NCBI RefSeq assembly: GCF_037126465.1 | Contig: NW_026999351.1 | Span: 1,240,001 to 1,304,000 of the forward strand | DNA: 64,000 bases | Direction: 5' to 3' | Origin: Ornithodoros turicata | Taxonomy: Eukaryota > Arthropoda > Arachnida > Ixodida > Argasidae | Shown: positions 44,296 through 55,630 of the stretch, one piece after another | Layout: every line of letters starts with the position of its first letter | How positions within the stretch are numbered: the stretch's first letter is position 1 | Program-made: the position numbers and the translations under genes | The notes under the pieces: generated by a model | Told to the model about the DNA's origin: nothing | The model's input: the letters and a program-made list of their open reading frames with translations, nothing else | The model's database searches: none

Positions 44296-44942
44296 ACAGG
44301 GCAGCGTACATGCCGAAAGATTTTTCGGACTTTCGGCATTTACCTTCTGGAAACTTTTGCCATCATTGGACAATTTTTAATTGTGGTAATTTTTTGAAAA
44401 TTCTCAAGCGAACCTCACTTTTTTTTACAGAAATATGATGTCCTCCACGGATGACCACAGATCCAACAAAAACTATGCGCAGTTCCACAACAGAAATAGT
44501 CGAAAAAATGAATAAAAATTATGCCTTAGCCCAAAATCTGCATGTAGATGATAAAGTGACCCCGCCATCATTTGTCTTGGCTTCTTTGTGATAAGTTGGT
44601 TGTCACCAGCTTCAAGGTCAACGCGGCGCAAAGAAAGGTAAAACAAGAGGCAGGAACACTTCCCCCTCTCCCGGCAAATACTGTGCACTTTTCTTTGTGA
44701 CAATCAAGCTGGCGGGGCTAAAGCCGAACTTTTACTGATTTTTTTAGGCTATTTCTGTTGCGATACTGTGCATATTTCGGTTGGGTGTGTCGTTATTAGT
44801 AGAAGACTTTATATTTCCGTCAAAAAGTGGGGTTCGCTAGGAAATTTTCAAAGGCTACGTAATTGCCGAAAGTCCGACAATCCTCCGGCGAGTACGTAGC
44901 CAGTCAGAATTTTTTATCACCTTAGGTGAAACACCCTGTATA
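44296..44942. mobile_element. mariner-like MITE inside the LINE
   Basis: Termini TACAGGGCAG and CACCCTGTA are flanked by TA/TATA on both sides. The inner sequence has inverted CCGAAAGATTTTTCGGACTTTCGG and CCGAAAGTCCGACAATCC-type blocks. The LINE reading (TYIYINDLPD) resumes just beyond it. Confidence 0.75.
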
Positions 44943-45201
44943 TTAACGACTTACCTGACGGCATTGCCTGTCTATTCGACTCTACTCTGATGAGTCTATA
45001 ATTGATCAAGCTATATCCAGTCCTTCTGACATTCCTTTCCTTTAGCCCGACCAGAACTCATTACAAACATGGTGCTCAATGTGGTCAGTGGAGCATTGAT
45101 GATTCTCTCGTTCATGTAACGCGTCTCCCCATCCGAAGTAGACTATTAACAATGATGCTCGAGTCTTACATCTTTCAAGTACATTGGTATTCATGTACCA
45201 T

Positions 45202-45669
45202 CCCAGGCGAAAATTTGAGCTGGGAAGCCAACTGGTACCAGTTCGTTCCCAGTTCGCACCAACTGGTGGTCAACTGGAACCAACTGGTACCAAACTGGTG
45301 GCAACTGGAAAGTAAACTAACAAGTAAAGTAAAGTAACACAGCTCACCCAGTCCCAGTTGAACTGGTCCAGTTGCAACTGGGACTGGGCGAACTGTGTTA
45401 TCGAACAGGGACCAGTTCGATCAACTGGTACCAGTTGGCCCAACTGGTTTCTGGCCGGTCCCAGTCTCAACTGGTACCAGTTGGCACAACTGGTTTCTAA
45501 CCGGTCCCAGTCTCAACTGGGACCGGTTGCAACTGGGACTGGGTGAACTGTGTTATCGAACAGGGACCAGTTGTCCCAACTGGTACCAGTTGATCTGGGA
45601 CCGGCTGAACTGGTCCCTGTTCGATAACACAGTTCAAGTGGTACCAGTTCAAAAAAATTTCCGCCTGGG
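45202..45669. mobile_element. CAACTGG/CCAGTTG palindrome array with inverted ends
   Basis: Inverted termini CCCAGGCGAAAATTT at 45202 and AAATTTCCGCCTGGG ending at 45669, each next to AT, bound a 468-bp insert. The insert is composed largely of AACTGGTACCAGTT-type palindromes and the words CAACTGG/CCAGTTG, ACTGGGAC and GTCCCAGT. It interrupts the CR1-like LINE between GIHVP and SNLSW. Its open frames (rich in NW, QL, GP) merely reflect the heptamer repeats. Confidence 0.75.
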
Positions 45670-46445
45670 ATCCAACCTGTCATAGAAAACCCACATCACT
45701 GAGATATGTAATGCCGCTAAGCTTTATCCATGGCTTTATTCCCTTTCATCCTTTCATTCCTCCTCCATCTCGCCTTTAGCCCACGCTGCTTCTATCGAGC
45801 CGTGTTACGTTACATCTATACAGGACACTTATTCCCTCCAAACTGGAGTATGCAGTCTCCGTCTGGGAACCCTGCAGTGACAGCCTTATCAAGGTATTTG
45901 AATCTGCCGGGAACCGCGCGTCACGTTTTACTACTGTCGAACAGCAAGTGTCATATCAATGAAAGGATACTCGGGATCACCGCCACTCACTTCTCGTTGT
46001 CACAAGCTGTATCACCAACGGACCAATTGTGCCGACCAACCTTTCATCACCAGAATACACCTCCTACCGTGTCGCCCACTCCCTAAAAATACGGGTTCAT
46101 TTTACTAACACAAAGCCATTTTCCGATTCTTTCTCCATTCATACAGCATGGGGGTGGAACTCTCTTCCCCGTAACATCTTCACCGTCCGGGACATCTCCA
46201 CTTTTAAAGGCGCACTGATTGAACTCTTTCGACTTTATGTGCGCCATATGTTTGTTGTTTTGTATTACATTTTTTACACATTACTGTATTACTTTTTTGT
46301 ATAATACTGCGTGTTATTTGTGCATTACTTATATGTGTTCCAAATAGAACGATGAACTTGCCACACATGTAATTGCTTATGTAATTGCTTGCTTATGTAT
46401 GATGCCTTCTTGGCCCTGATGGCATATCAATAAATAAATAAAGTA

Positions 46446-46790
46446 ACGGAATTCACGCCGTAGCTGAACCCAGGTCCTAGAAGCAAACATTTGTTGACAG
46501 TGCGCGGAAAAAAGTCAAAGCCGGTAATTCGTCCTTTGAAAATATATTGAATGCCAAAGTCGCTATACCGACAGACCTGCCATATTCTTCCGGATTTTTC
46601 TTTTCTCGGGGCCTACGGCAACTCGAGAAAAAATACTTCCTCTTCGATGCTCAAACTGAGTCAAGCTACAACATATAGTTTATTTCTCAATAAAAATCAC
46701 TGATGGTGTCCGCACCACCTTGCCTAAGTTGAGATGGCCGGCCTCATTTCACCACACAGAGACAGCCTACGCGCCCCCAGTCTACATGTC
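46446..46790. other. no gene recognised
   Basis: Short spacer between two transposable elements; nothing identifiable. Confidence 0.4.
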
Positions 46791-46792
46791 TA

Positions 46793-47987
46793 CAGGGTGT
46801 TTCACGAAAATCCCTTTGCTGAATAATTCGTGAACAGGTGGCGCTAGCGAAGAAATGTCGTTTTGGTAAAGACCGGTGGGACATCGGCTATGAACAGAGT
46901 AGTGAGCGGCTGATTTGCATACACTCATTAATGAAATAAACATCATAACTTTTAAATTTCACTTCGCACGCTTACGGAACCTTTGTTTTACGCATCGGGA
47001 CCTTCAGTGAAAAATATTTTCAATTAATTAATTGGTTTCGGTTTACATATTTCTTGCGCGGGGCAGCGCACCAGTACGCTCTTTGAATCAGCTATCAGGC
47101 TGCCAATTTCGTGTTTATCCGCCTGGTTGACACACGGTGGTGACGGAAGATAAGGAAAGGCCGCAAGAGAGGCTTCGGTATTCATTCTTAAAGCGACTGG
47201 TAAACAGCACTGGCGGGTCTGTCCTTGTGTGTGTGTGTGATAACGTGCTCTTATCATTGACTATGAATGCCCGCGAGCACTGAACTAGTTGAATACTGCA
47301 CCAGATCGCATGCCTGTAGCCAACTATCGTCCTGAATGACAACGATTTGTCCAAAAGGGCAGGCAATAAACAAAACATTTGTTTATTTTTCCTTATGTAC
47401 GACATCATTTGTACAAAAACAAGAAAGGGAAGAAAAAAAAAATAAACACGCCTCCCATATTCATCAAATCCTGGGAGAGAACGTTGTCATCCGGGATGAT
47501 GGTTGGCTAGGATTGTGCTATGTGGTGAAGTTCATTTTCAAGAGTATAGGGAAGGAGAAGGAACACCAAAGCATCTCCTGCTGGCTTTCGGCTGTTCCTT
47601 ATCTTTCGTCACCCCCGTGAGTCTAACAGGCGGATGAACATGAAATTGACAGCCGGATAGCTGATCCAAAGAGCGCATGGTGCGCTGCTCCACGCAGGAA
47701 ATATGTAAACCAAAATTCCTAAGTAATTAATTAACCAATTTTATTAATTAACCAATTAATTCATCGAAAAAATCAATAAGTGTGGACGCGGCTTTTTTCT
47801 TGCAGTATTTTTCACTGAAAGTTCCCATACGTAAAACAGAGGTTGCGTAAGAGTGCGAAGTGAAATTTAAAGTTAAGAGGCTTAATTAAAGAGCGTATGC
47901 AAATTACCCGCTCACTACTCCGTTCATACCAAAAAGCGCCACCTGTTCACGAATTATCCAGCCAGGGGATTTTCGTGAAACACCCTG
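46793..47987. mobile_element. mariner-like foldback element, ~1.2 kb
   Basis: Termini CAGGGTGTTTCACGAAAATC and GATTTTCGTGAAACACCCTG are flanked by TA. The arms are inverted over roughly 500 bp each, including GAATAATTCGTGAACAGGTGGCGCT against its complement near 47935, GCGGGGCAGCGCACC-type sequence, and GGTGGTGACGGAAGATAAGG near 47133 against its complement near 47595. An inner block CGGGATGATGGTTGGCTAGG (47491) recurs at 49043. There is no transposase. Confidence 0.85.
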
Positions 47988-47989
47988 TA

Positions 47990-48465
47990 TAGAGTAAATA
48001 AGCTCACTGTATCGGCAGGGAGAAAATCTCTTCGTCTGAAAAGGCAGAAAGGAGAAACCTGTGTTCGCGGAAGTGTCTTGTGTCGACCGATTGGTCGAAA
48101 CTATAAAATGTCGTTACTCCCCCACTCCGCTTTGGGCATGGAATGCTTGACATCCTTTCTTATTTTATGTGACATTGTTTATGATTTGAGTCGTTCGCAA
48201 TGTCACATATATGCGATTTTTCGACTTCTTTTGAATACCGAAGCGAATCACATCCAATACGGGATTCTATATTCGAATTAATTTTAGATATTTTAACCCG
48301 ACCAGGATATAAAGTGAAACCTACCATGGTCGATTCATTCCCTGGTTCATTCATTTCCATGACAAAATTCGAATTCACGATTTTTAGGATAGAACGGCAA
48401 TATACGTACTGTCACCGAGAGGATATCGGCCTGGCCGTACTCATAACGCAAATGCAAAGGCGACA
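47990..48465. other. no gene recognised
   Basis: Contains GAATTC/TTCGAA-rich AT sequence (48200-48400); short frames on both strands have no domain. Confidence 0.35.
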
Positions 48466-48473
48466 CTTCTGAT

Positions 48474-49845
48474 CAGGGTGTCGAACCGAACCCGAACCGT
48501 TATTTTTGCCGGAACCGAACCCGAACCGAAATTTTCATGACACTGCTGAACCCGAACCGGAGCAGAACCGTAAAAAATAATAGCGGTAACCGGTTCGCAA
48601 CAAAACGGTTCGGACATAAAAGAAGTCAGCATAAGAGTTCCTGTCTATCCCCGAACGAAGGCACATTGGTATCATCATCACGCGCCTATATCATGGATTT
48701 CAGAAATTTTCACCTAGCAGTCAGACGACGAATAGTAAGTATACTTTCAGTGTCTTTTTAACACGTTGAAGCGCAGTTGTCCTTGTGAGCGCCGCGGCTA
48801 ACGCCCCACGCACGCGGTGATGCGGCGTCTACTCTTCAGAGACGAGGTGCCATCACTCTTAGAAATGAACTGCACCGCATAGCACGCTCCTAGCCAACCA
48901 CCATCTCGAATGCTATCGTTATCTGCCCTGATTTGTTGAAAACGGGAGGCGTATGCCTTTTTTGTGACAATTATGAACAGCATAAGTGTCACAAAAAGGC
49001 GTACGCCTCCCGTTTTCAACAAATCAGGGCAGATAACGATATCATTCGAGATGGTGGTTGGCTAGGAGCGTGCTATGCGGTGAAGTTCATTTTTAAGAGT
49101 GCATGCGGACGAATGAAACAGGAATGGAGTAGGCCAGTTATGTAGCTCTACAGGACGAATATGTGATCAAATAAGCGCCCAAGATTTCCCGTTACACGTG
49201 AGCAGTACAAATTAAACAAGTCAGAAACATGAGAAGTGGAGAGGGAGCGTACGCAGAACGGTGCCTGTTTGATTGGTCGTGGTTTGAAAAGTAAATGTGG
49301 TTCTTCTTATTGGTAGTGCAGTTGTGACACATTGCCTTTGTGTTGTGGATAAACTAGTACACTGCTGTGAGCTCGGACAGAGTAAGGCTGGCGGCTTATT
49401 TTCGACATGCTTCAGTATGGTTTCAGATCGATTCACGCTGCAAAGGCAGTGTGCCGGCAAGTACTGTCGTCTATATGTTACGCTGTCCATCTTATTAGGC
49501 TTCCTTTAAGTGTATCTTGCTGGCACTGTGCGTGTGAAAAAAGAGATTTTGGGAACAGAAAGTAGCAGGACTACACCGCTTCAACAGCGTGGACTCTATT
49601 TGGAATAAGTGTTCATCCATTTCTCATTGTTCTCGCTAAAGGGCTACCTCACCTCTAGAGAGCTATTAGCCACGCATTTCCTGATAAATGCAGTTTTATG
49701 GAACATATAAAACGGAAGCGTTGAACCGGTTCGCGAACCGGTTCGGTTTTTGGCGTGGCCGAACCGGAACTGAACCGGAACGAAATCAAAACAATGCGAA
49801 CCCGAACCCGAACCGAACCCGTATTTGTTGCGGTTCGACACCCTG
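48474..49845. mobile_element. hAT-like non-autonomous element with 8-bp target duplication
   Basis: Termini CAGGGTGTCGAACCGAACCC and CGGTTCGACACCCTG lie between exact copies of CTTCTGAT (48466-48473 and 49846-49853). Eight-bp duplications are typical of hAT transposons. Both ends carry long runs of GAACCG/CGAACC words. No transposase frame is visible. It contains the foldback insertion at 48857-49103. Confidence 0.85.
48857..49103. mobile_element. foldback insertion inside the hAT-like element
   Basis: Two inverted arms of about 113-119 bp (48857-48969 and 48985-49103) share CGCATAGCACGCTCCTAGCC, GATAACG and CGTACGCCTCCCGTTTTC in opposite orientation around a 15-bp loop. Related sequence occurs in the element at 46793-47987. 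Confidence 0.75.
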
Positions 49846-49853
49846 CTTCTGAT

Positions 49854-50684
49854 AGCTTTATATTAGAAGCCATACATATAGTCTTCGGCTTTCCAGCTTT
49901 CGCTTAAGACTTTGGCTCAGCCATCACGCGAGGCAGCATAACACAGCCCCTACGCTGTCTAACACGGCAGGAAGGCTGCAGGCAGGAGTCATGGATGGAA
50001 CATCATATATTGCATCATATCACATCAGATTGCTTCACGGCCATGTAAACAATACTCCGCATCCAAATGATAATCACATTCTCTGCCCATGAGCTTATCA
50101 GCAGGGCTCATTGCAATCTAACCCGGCGTATTTCTTGTGCATATTAACTTTTGCCCACTTCACAACGCCAAAGTCGCCCTTGGAATCTACGAATGCTGGT
50201 GGTGCTGAACACAGGTAGTGAAAGTGGACGTCGAAGATGACGTAGCCGCCCGTGAAGCCATAGGTATTGAAACACAGACACATCCGTCAAGAGAAAAAAT
50301 ATGCTGTCAGCAGGTTATAATGCTCGTAATTTGAGGGAATGAGTGACTTTATACAAATTAAGTCTCCGAACTAATAGCTGTACAATACAGTATCTAATCT
50401 TTCTGAGTCGGAACAATTCCGCGTCCACATTTAATATCCAGACTTTTCGCCAACCGACATCCATTCATGTTAACGAAACCCCGAGACGAGGGACAAGGGA
50501 CACACACACACAACTTGTCCCTTCACGAACCCTTCTTTTCCCTTGTCTCGCCACCACACCATCATTCACAGGCACCCACCTCCCACTTTAGTGCCTGTAA
50601 TTCTGGAAGGACGAATATTCCGAATAGAAGGGAGGTATGCCCGTTATCTGAAGCAATCAGAAAAATATTCGCCTTATAGCAGAG
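49854..50684. other. mostly unassigned; one minus-strand open frame
   Basis: The only notable item is a minus-strand frame 50283-50098 (MCLCFNTYGFTGGYVIFDVH to DCNEPC, then stop). It has seven cysteines in 61 residues and reads like the end of a secreted protein. A good acceptor is not visible and an upstream in-frame TGA precedes its ATG, so I rate it low. Confidence 0.25.
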
Positions 50685-51715
50685 TTCGAAGTAACGCGTT
50701 ACAAGTAATTCGTTACTGTAACTATGTTCCTTTTTTTTGGTAGCTTGTAACTTCCCTCGGTACTTTTGCGCCGTGGTAACTTTCAGAGGAAGTCGTTCCT
50801 TTTTCAGGTAACTAAGTTAAGTTCTCAGTTACCTTAACTCGTTTTTCACTCACGTCCACATATTTTCTTGCTTTCTCTCCGGTTCCTTTATTGCGTTTTT
50901 TTGCCATAAAACGTGATATTCAATCAATGACATTATTTTATTCAGGAAGTAAGAACCGCTATCATTGAAATGAAGCTGAACCATTGTGCGCCCACCTGGG
51001 GCAAGATTCAAAGCGTTCGGATAGACCTCTAAGAAAAACGCCATCATGACTTTGGTAGACAGAATGAAAGCGAAACAAATCGGAAGGCGGGCTGGGTTCC
51101 ACGAACGGACACTTGTTCGCTGTGTCCCACTGAAAGAAAAGTAGGCCCGAGGGTCGCATCCCTTCAAGGGACCATGTCGTAGTTCCCTCACACCGTGGCT
51201 TTCGTGCGCTACCTTGTTCACCTTTAGCTTCGAGCGTGGTTGAATTCTACCGAATTTTGGCGCTGTCGAAGATTAAGACGTCATTTGTTTGTTTGTTTGT
51301 TTGTTTGTTTGTTGGACATAAACGAAATAAACGTGTGTTGGACATAAACGTGTTGCACTCCTCCGCAGGCAACGTCTAACTCAACTGCTCGCGCGCGCTG
51401 CACCTGCGCAATGCTATTTTGTGTCCGGAGTAACTTGGAAATAACTTGGAAGTAACATTTCATGCTGAACAACTTCGTCATTAACTTAGTTTCATTTCGC
51501 ACACGGAAACGAGCAAACGAACTTGCAACGAGTTCTTTTTGACGGGTAACTTCTCAATCTATACCTTATATATAGGGGCGCAGCAGGGTATAGAGACGCT
51601 ATTCGGTCAAAGCCAGAGAGCTATACTGCTCAAGCGCAACTTTTATGTGTTTTCTTTGCACTATTTATAAGTAACTTATTTATAAGTAACTTCCTTAAGC
51701 GGTTCCTGTATGTGC
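50685..51715. repeat. GTAAC/GTTAC-rich element
   Basis: Clusters of AAGTAACGCGTTAC, GTAACT and AGTTAC words at 50685-50835 and 51425-51715 flank a less repetitive core. This suggests the two ends of one non-autonomous element. Exact termini and target duplication were not resolved. A (GTTT)n tract of about 30 bp lies at 51285-51314. Confidence 0.45.
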
Positions 51716-53271
51716 AGATGTAGAGCACCTGCATTTCCCCCCTATTTTCCTAACTTAATATTTGCTTTCGAAGCTCGGACAACACGGCTTCGGTTGGCTT
51801 CCCAGGAACAAATTTTGAGAGACTATCCTATTGCAGTTTTGAACGAGACTTTTGCTTTCCAGCAGCGTGTCTGGTATTTTTAACCTAACATAAAGTTTGT
51901 GGTGTAGTATGTCAAACATAGGAACACAAAAAGCCACATAGGCGTATATCGTAGAAGAACACATAGGAACACCAATGAAGTCGTAGACAGGAAGTTCCAA
52001 AGTTTGTTCTCCCATTCTCCCTCTTTCGAAGGTAGTGAGAACATGATTTAGGCTTGTGGACACAATTCAGCAAACGCTACCAAAGTACGACGGTTACAGT
52101 GCGACCATTCGAAGGTTGTGTCACCAAACTGTGGGACCGTACAGGAGATGTCGTCGAGGCACAGGTCAGTGATGAAACCAGGTTTATAGACTTATAGACT
52201 ATAGCAACTGTGGTGATCTAGATGGACTGGTGTGCTATATACCGGCCTATCCAATCTATGGGAGCGCGTGGTCGCGGAAATGACACCCGGTGACGTTACA
52301 TTGTTTACATGTATGCGCTGACGCTCGCTGCGCGCGGAACGATTTTTGTGGGGCTGCGAGATGCTCTTCTGCTTCGACTCACGTGTCTTCCTGTGAAAGG
52401 CAGAACCTTGCACCTCGTCGACTAATACACAAAACGTACTGATGCAGGATGCACATCGCAGCAATCATGATTAGGCATCAATTGTGATATCCCCCAGGTA
52501 TGGATACAGCGAGTCTCGGCGACAGAGATCAACAACGCAGACACTTTACACACTCCACGGGATGATTACACACTCCAAGATACAAGGAGGGTTGGCGCAG
52601 GCGCAGTCGCTCCGTTTCGCCCTCGCCTTCTCGCTACTCGCACAGCCGCTTCCGGGTTGGCAAGATTGCAGCGATGATAGCGGCCCGCACTAAGAAAACA
52701 GACAAACGCCGAAACAGACGAAATCGCATTTGTATTAATGTAAATTTCTTTCAAGTAGACATCTTGGACCAGTGTTTTCTTTTAATTTGAAACTTCAGGG
52801 GGTATTATGCACGGCACGGCGTGCCCAGCGGGATTTCGCCGACGAGGATTGCTGGCCTATCCATATCGTGTGCGACAGTTGGAAAGCAACTGGGCCGGTG
52901 GATGGCCTGTAGCGGCATCACGAGCCGCGAAGGCGTGCGCAGTTTCACTTCGTTTTCGGTTGCTTTCGCTGTTTGATCCCTTTTGCATGACGTTTGGAAC
53001 GTAACATTACGAATACAGACGCATTATAACAGACGCAAAATAAAGTTGTTGGTGTATGCTGTTAGTGTCACACACCTTTTTTAGGTACCAGATACACGAC
53101 AATTTCAAACACTCTGAACGTAATAGCATGTATCGCTATGTTTTCGAAAATGCCGCAGCTAGTTACATGCTAATGCTATTACATGCTCATTACGTGCTAA
53201 TTACATGACGTACAGAGCATATACCATAATGTTTAACTTTTCCACTTAAATTGATATATTGTAAATCTCAG
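51716..53271. other. no gene recognised
   Basis: A pyrimidine-rich, GC-richer patch at 52590-52680 precedes an ATG at 52675, but the frame is short and unrecognised. Nothing else can be supported. Confidence 0.35.
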
Positions 53272-53470
53272 TGTGTCACTGCCACTACGTGCGAAACGTG
53301 CGACGGAAAAGAATACCAAGGACGTGTACGTGCGCACACAAGTTCCACTCATTCACTACGAGCAGCGTGGGACGGAGTGTATAATGAAATCGAAGACAAC
53401 CAAGATGCTGTAGCGAAAAGTTCGCACCCTTCTTGTAACGTGACAAAACAGGAGAATCGTCGAGTGACAT
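53272..53470 (+). pseudogene. degenerate kringle-like exon
   Basis: After a possible acceptor (GTAAATCTCAG, ending 53271) the frame reads CETCDGKEYQGRVRAHTSS, then an AWD, and later HPSCNVTKQENRR. The spacing of GKEYQG, a T-S-S, W-D and ENR resembles the kringle fold (G-x-Y-x-G, S-G-x-x-C-x-x-W, E-N-x-C-R-N-P). The Cys before the Trp and the Cys after ENR are absent, so the disulphide pattern is broken. It may be a decayed kringle exon, or a diverged one whose frame I misread at 53345-53375. Confidence 0.35.
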
Positions 53471-53599
53471 TTCCTTCGTGTACGTTGAGGCGCTACCTTT
53501 ACCATACATTAAAAGCGAAAACATTACTGCCAACTGCTGAGTGGAACCCCTCCACAACTTCACGCTCGTTCGTTGTTAGCTGATTATCAACATTATGAT

Positions 53600-54116
53600 A
53601 AGTGCGCAGCATGATGCAACAGCACGCGCACATTTTCCTTTCTCTCGAATTTTCAGCGTACTGCTTTAATTTCGCAGGTACTCCCGGGTTATACGCTGTG
53701 CTCTTTGCAGATGGGGGCCTCGAGGGCGCGCGCAGCGACAGCGAGCAGAGTCCTTCGTAGCCACCTGTCGGAAGGCCTGTCTGCGTGACCCATAGGCTAA
53801 CCTCTTTCATCGATCCACTCATTTATTTCATTAAGTAGTCAAGCCTATCCCGGATAATTGCCCGAGATATACCGACACGCAAGGGCAGCGTGGCAGTCAC
53901 ACGAAGAGCACAGAAAATTGTCTACGCCCTTCATAGAGTGTCTGCAAATGAATACCCCTTTTCAGGCAAAAAGCTGACAAACACCGCTGTGGAGCACACC
54001 CCTGAGATGTTGCGTTTTATGAAATATGCCATTTGGCACGGCGCTTCTGTAGAATACACAATTAGAAACTATCGTTTGGAATTTGCCCCACAGAGGCTTG
54101 TGATACACACTGAATA
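53600..54116. other. no gene recognised
   Basis: Plus frame 53890-54144 runs into the next transposon and has no domain. Confidence 0.35.
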
Positions 54117-54906
54117 CGGGGTGCCGCACCTAACATATTTTTAAAAATATATGTACATCACTTTTTCCGAGATCAAATCAATTGAAATATAGTATATGGT
54201 GAAGGGTACTCCTTAGGAGGGCATTAGCAAACTCGAAATCAGAGCGCAGCTTCGAAGTTGTCCGAATGAGAGCACCTGGTCCCTTCGGTCACCTGATACC
54301 AGAGCAGTTTAAAAAAAAACAAAAAACATTTGATAGATCGTTCGCAAAAAAAAAAAGAAATCGTGAAGAAACACGATTTCTTCTTCATTTTGTTCATCGC
54401 GCATCTTCGGAGACGCGTCTTCCATCACCCCCAGTGTGAAAGGTGAATGAGTGCAGTGCTGTCTCATGCGTCCAAGTTGAGCTCTAACTTGCAGAAACAA
54501 AACAAATGCACCCTATGACACCGGAACTGCCCTTATGTTGGGTTGCATTGCATTTTCTGTTTTCTGTTAATGTTCTTCCAGCACGCAAGAGCCGAATGCG
54601 TGGTCTTTCCCTCTCTCACACTGGGAGTGAAGGAAAGACGCGTCTCCGAGATGCGCAATGAAAAAAAAAAAAAAAACTGTTCTATCACGATTTTTGTGCG
54701 GATGATCTACCGAACGGATTTCTTTTTCTGAAAAGAATAATAATAATTAAAAGATAATTATTGCAAGTAAATTAAGACATTGCCTTAGGAGTTTACTAAT
54801 GCCCTTCTAAGGAGCACCGTTCAGCATATGCTATATGGCACCTCGGAAAAAGTGATGCATATATTTTTTTTTAAAGATGATGTTCGCATTTACCTAGGGC
54901 ACCCTG
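54117..54906. mobile_element. decayed mariner-like foldback element
   Basis: A diverged relative of 11600-12506. TTTTTAAAAATATATGTACATCAC, GATCAAATCAATTGAAATA and ACTCCTTAGGAGGGCATTA lie on the left, with their complements near 54760-54890 and a terminal GGGCACCCTG followed by TA. The inner pair of GACGCGTCTTCC/GGAAAGACGCGTC is retained. Confidence 0.7.
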
Positions 54907-55112
54907 TATAAGCGAATCACCAGAAATGTAAAAAGATACAGTGTAAGAGAGAATAAGGGAATATAAAATATACACTTTTATATACACTTATATACACTTT
55001 TATAATATAAATATAAAATATACACTTTTATATACACTTATACAGTTATATATATACGCATTGGCTGTGGTAAGGCTACTAAGATAGAGGACCTTCGCAA
55101 TGGTATACATAC

Positions 55113-55259
55113 CTTTGTCGACATAGTGCAATCCGAGTCGTACGCTACTATGATAGTGGTGTCAAACGTACCGCCCCATTCGTCGAATCGGATGGTGTCG
55201 GTTTCAAGGTACATATTACGGTTGGTCACTATATCATGATATCGTCCATTTTGGCACAC
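55113..55259 (-). CDS. host exon, 49 codons, unrecognised family
   Basis: On the minus strand CCGTATTTTCAG precedes the exon and GTATGT follows it; the length is an exact 49 codons, phase 0 at both sides. It reads VCQNGRYHDIVTNRNMYLET, then RFDEWGG and VAYDSDCTMSTK. Balanced composition and good borders suggest a real exon. I do not recognise the domain. It may belong with the exon at 56462-56629. Confidence 0.5.
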
Positions 55260-55534
55260 CTGAAAATACGGACTCAAGGTAAAAGCCAGCATTACTACAA
55301 AACTAGTGCAACAGATCAAATGGCATACATTATCATTTAGCGTTTTTAGAACACGCATACACTACTGGAATCGCTCACGAACCAACCCAACCTTCCAACT
55401 AAATTTCTCTGCCGGATCTCTGAGAACATAGCCCATGATGTTCGAAACAGGATTGTGACAGTGAAAACGCCTTTCACGTCACACTTTCCATCCAAAGACT
55501 ATTCCATCACGAAACGTGTGCATGAGAAAGATAG

Positions 55535-55630
55535 CCGTCCTCGGTAGCTGAATTGGTAACGTGTGGAAAGTCGACCGAGGACTGTAGCAATGTGGAAGAG
55601 GTAAACATTGATTTCAGCACCGTCTGTCGG
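55535..55630 (+). repeat. tRNA-derived SINE head fragment
   Basis: GTCCTCGGTAGCTGAATTGG resembles the A-box half of a tRNA, and a complementary CCGAGGAC follows at about 55578. The B box is missing. Related to 62551-62680. Confidence 0.45.

Larger units (their letters stand above)
43440..46445 (+). mobile_element. CR1-like non-LTR retrotransposon, interrupted
   Basis: The plus-strand frame begins near NTRQFCNAVNKKDRQP (about 43464) and continues with VDNFLKSTKMYSPLI, GELPDTWKI, stop, INYRPISLTSTPCKMLEHI (about 43890), ETQLVSFVHDIHQLLD, and CIFLDFRKAFDKVSHSHLIH (motif A, about 44100). The frame near 44260 leads to YINDLPDGIAC after an insertion. C-terminal blocks include SNLSW-KTHITEICNAA (about 45671), KLEYAVSVWEP (about 45845) and WNSLPRNIFTV (about 46155). 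It ends in an (AATA)n-type tail at 46428-46443. In-frame stops show it is dead. Two transposons (44298-44940 and 45202-45669) sit inside it; removing them restores the local reading of the flanking motifs. Confidence 0.85.

Noticed and set aside
45270..45685. Open frames rich in NW, QL and GP residues
   Set aside because: They arise from the CAACTGG/CCAGTTG heptamer array and are open on both strands for that reason.
48474..49845. GAACCG arrays as telomere-like satellite
   Set aside because: They are bounded by inverted ends and an 8-bp target duplication, so they are transposon termini.
52640..52720. Ribosomal-protein-like gene start (pyrimidine-rich leader, ATG, AARTKKT)
   Set aside because: Similarity stops after about eight residues and no splice donor or continuing frame is visible.
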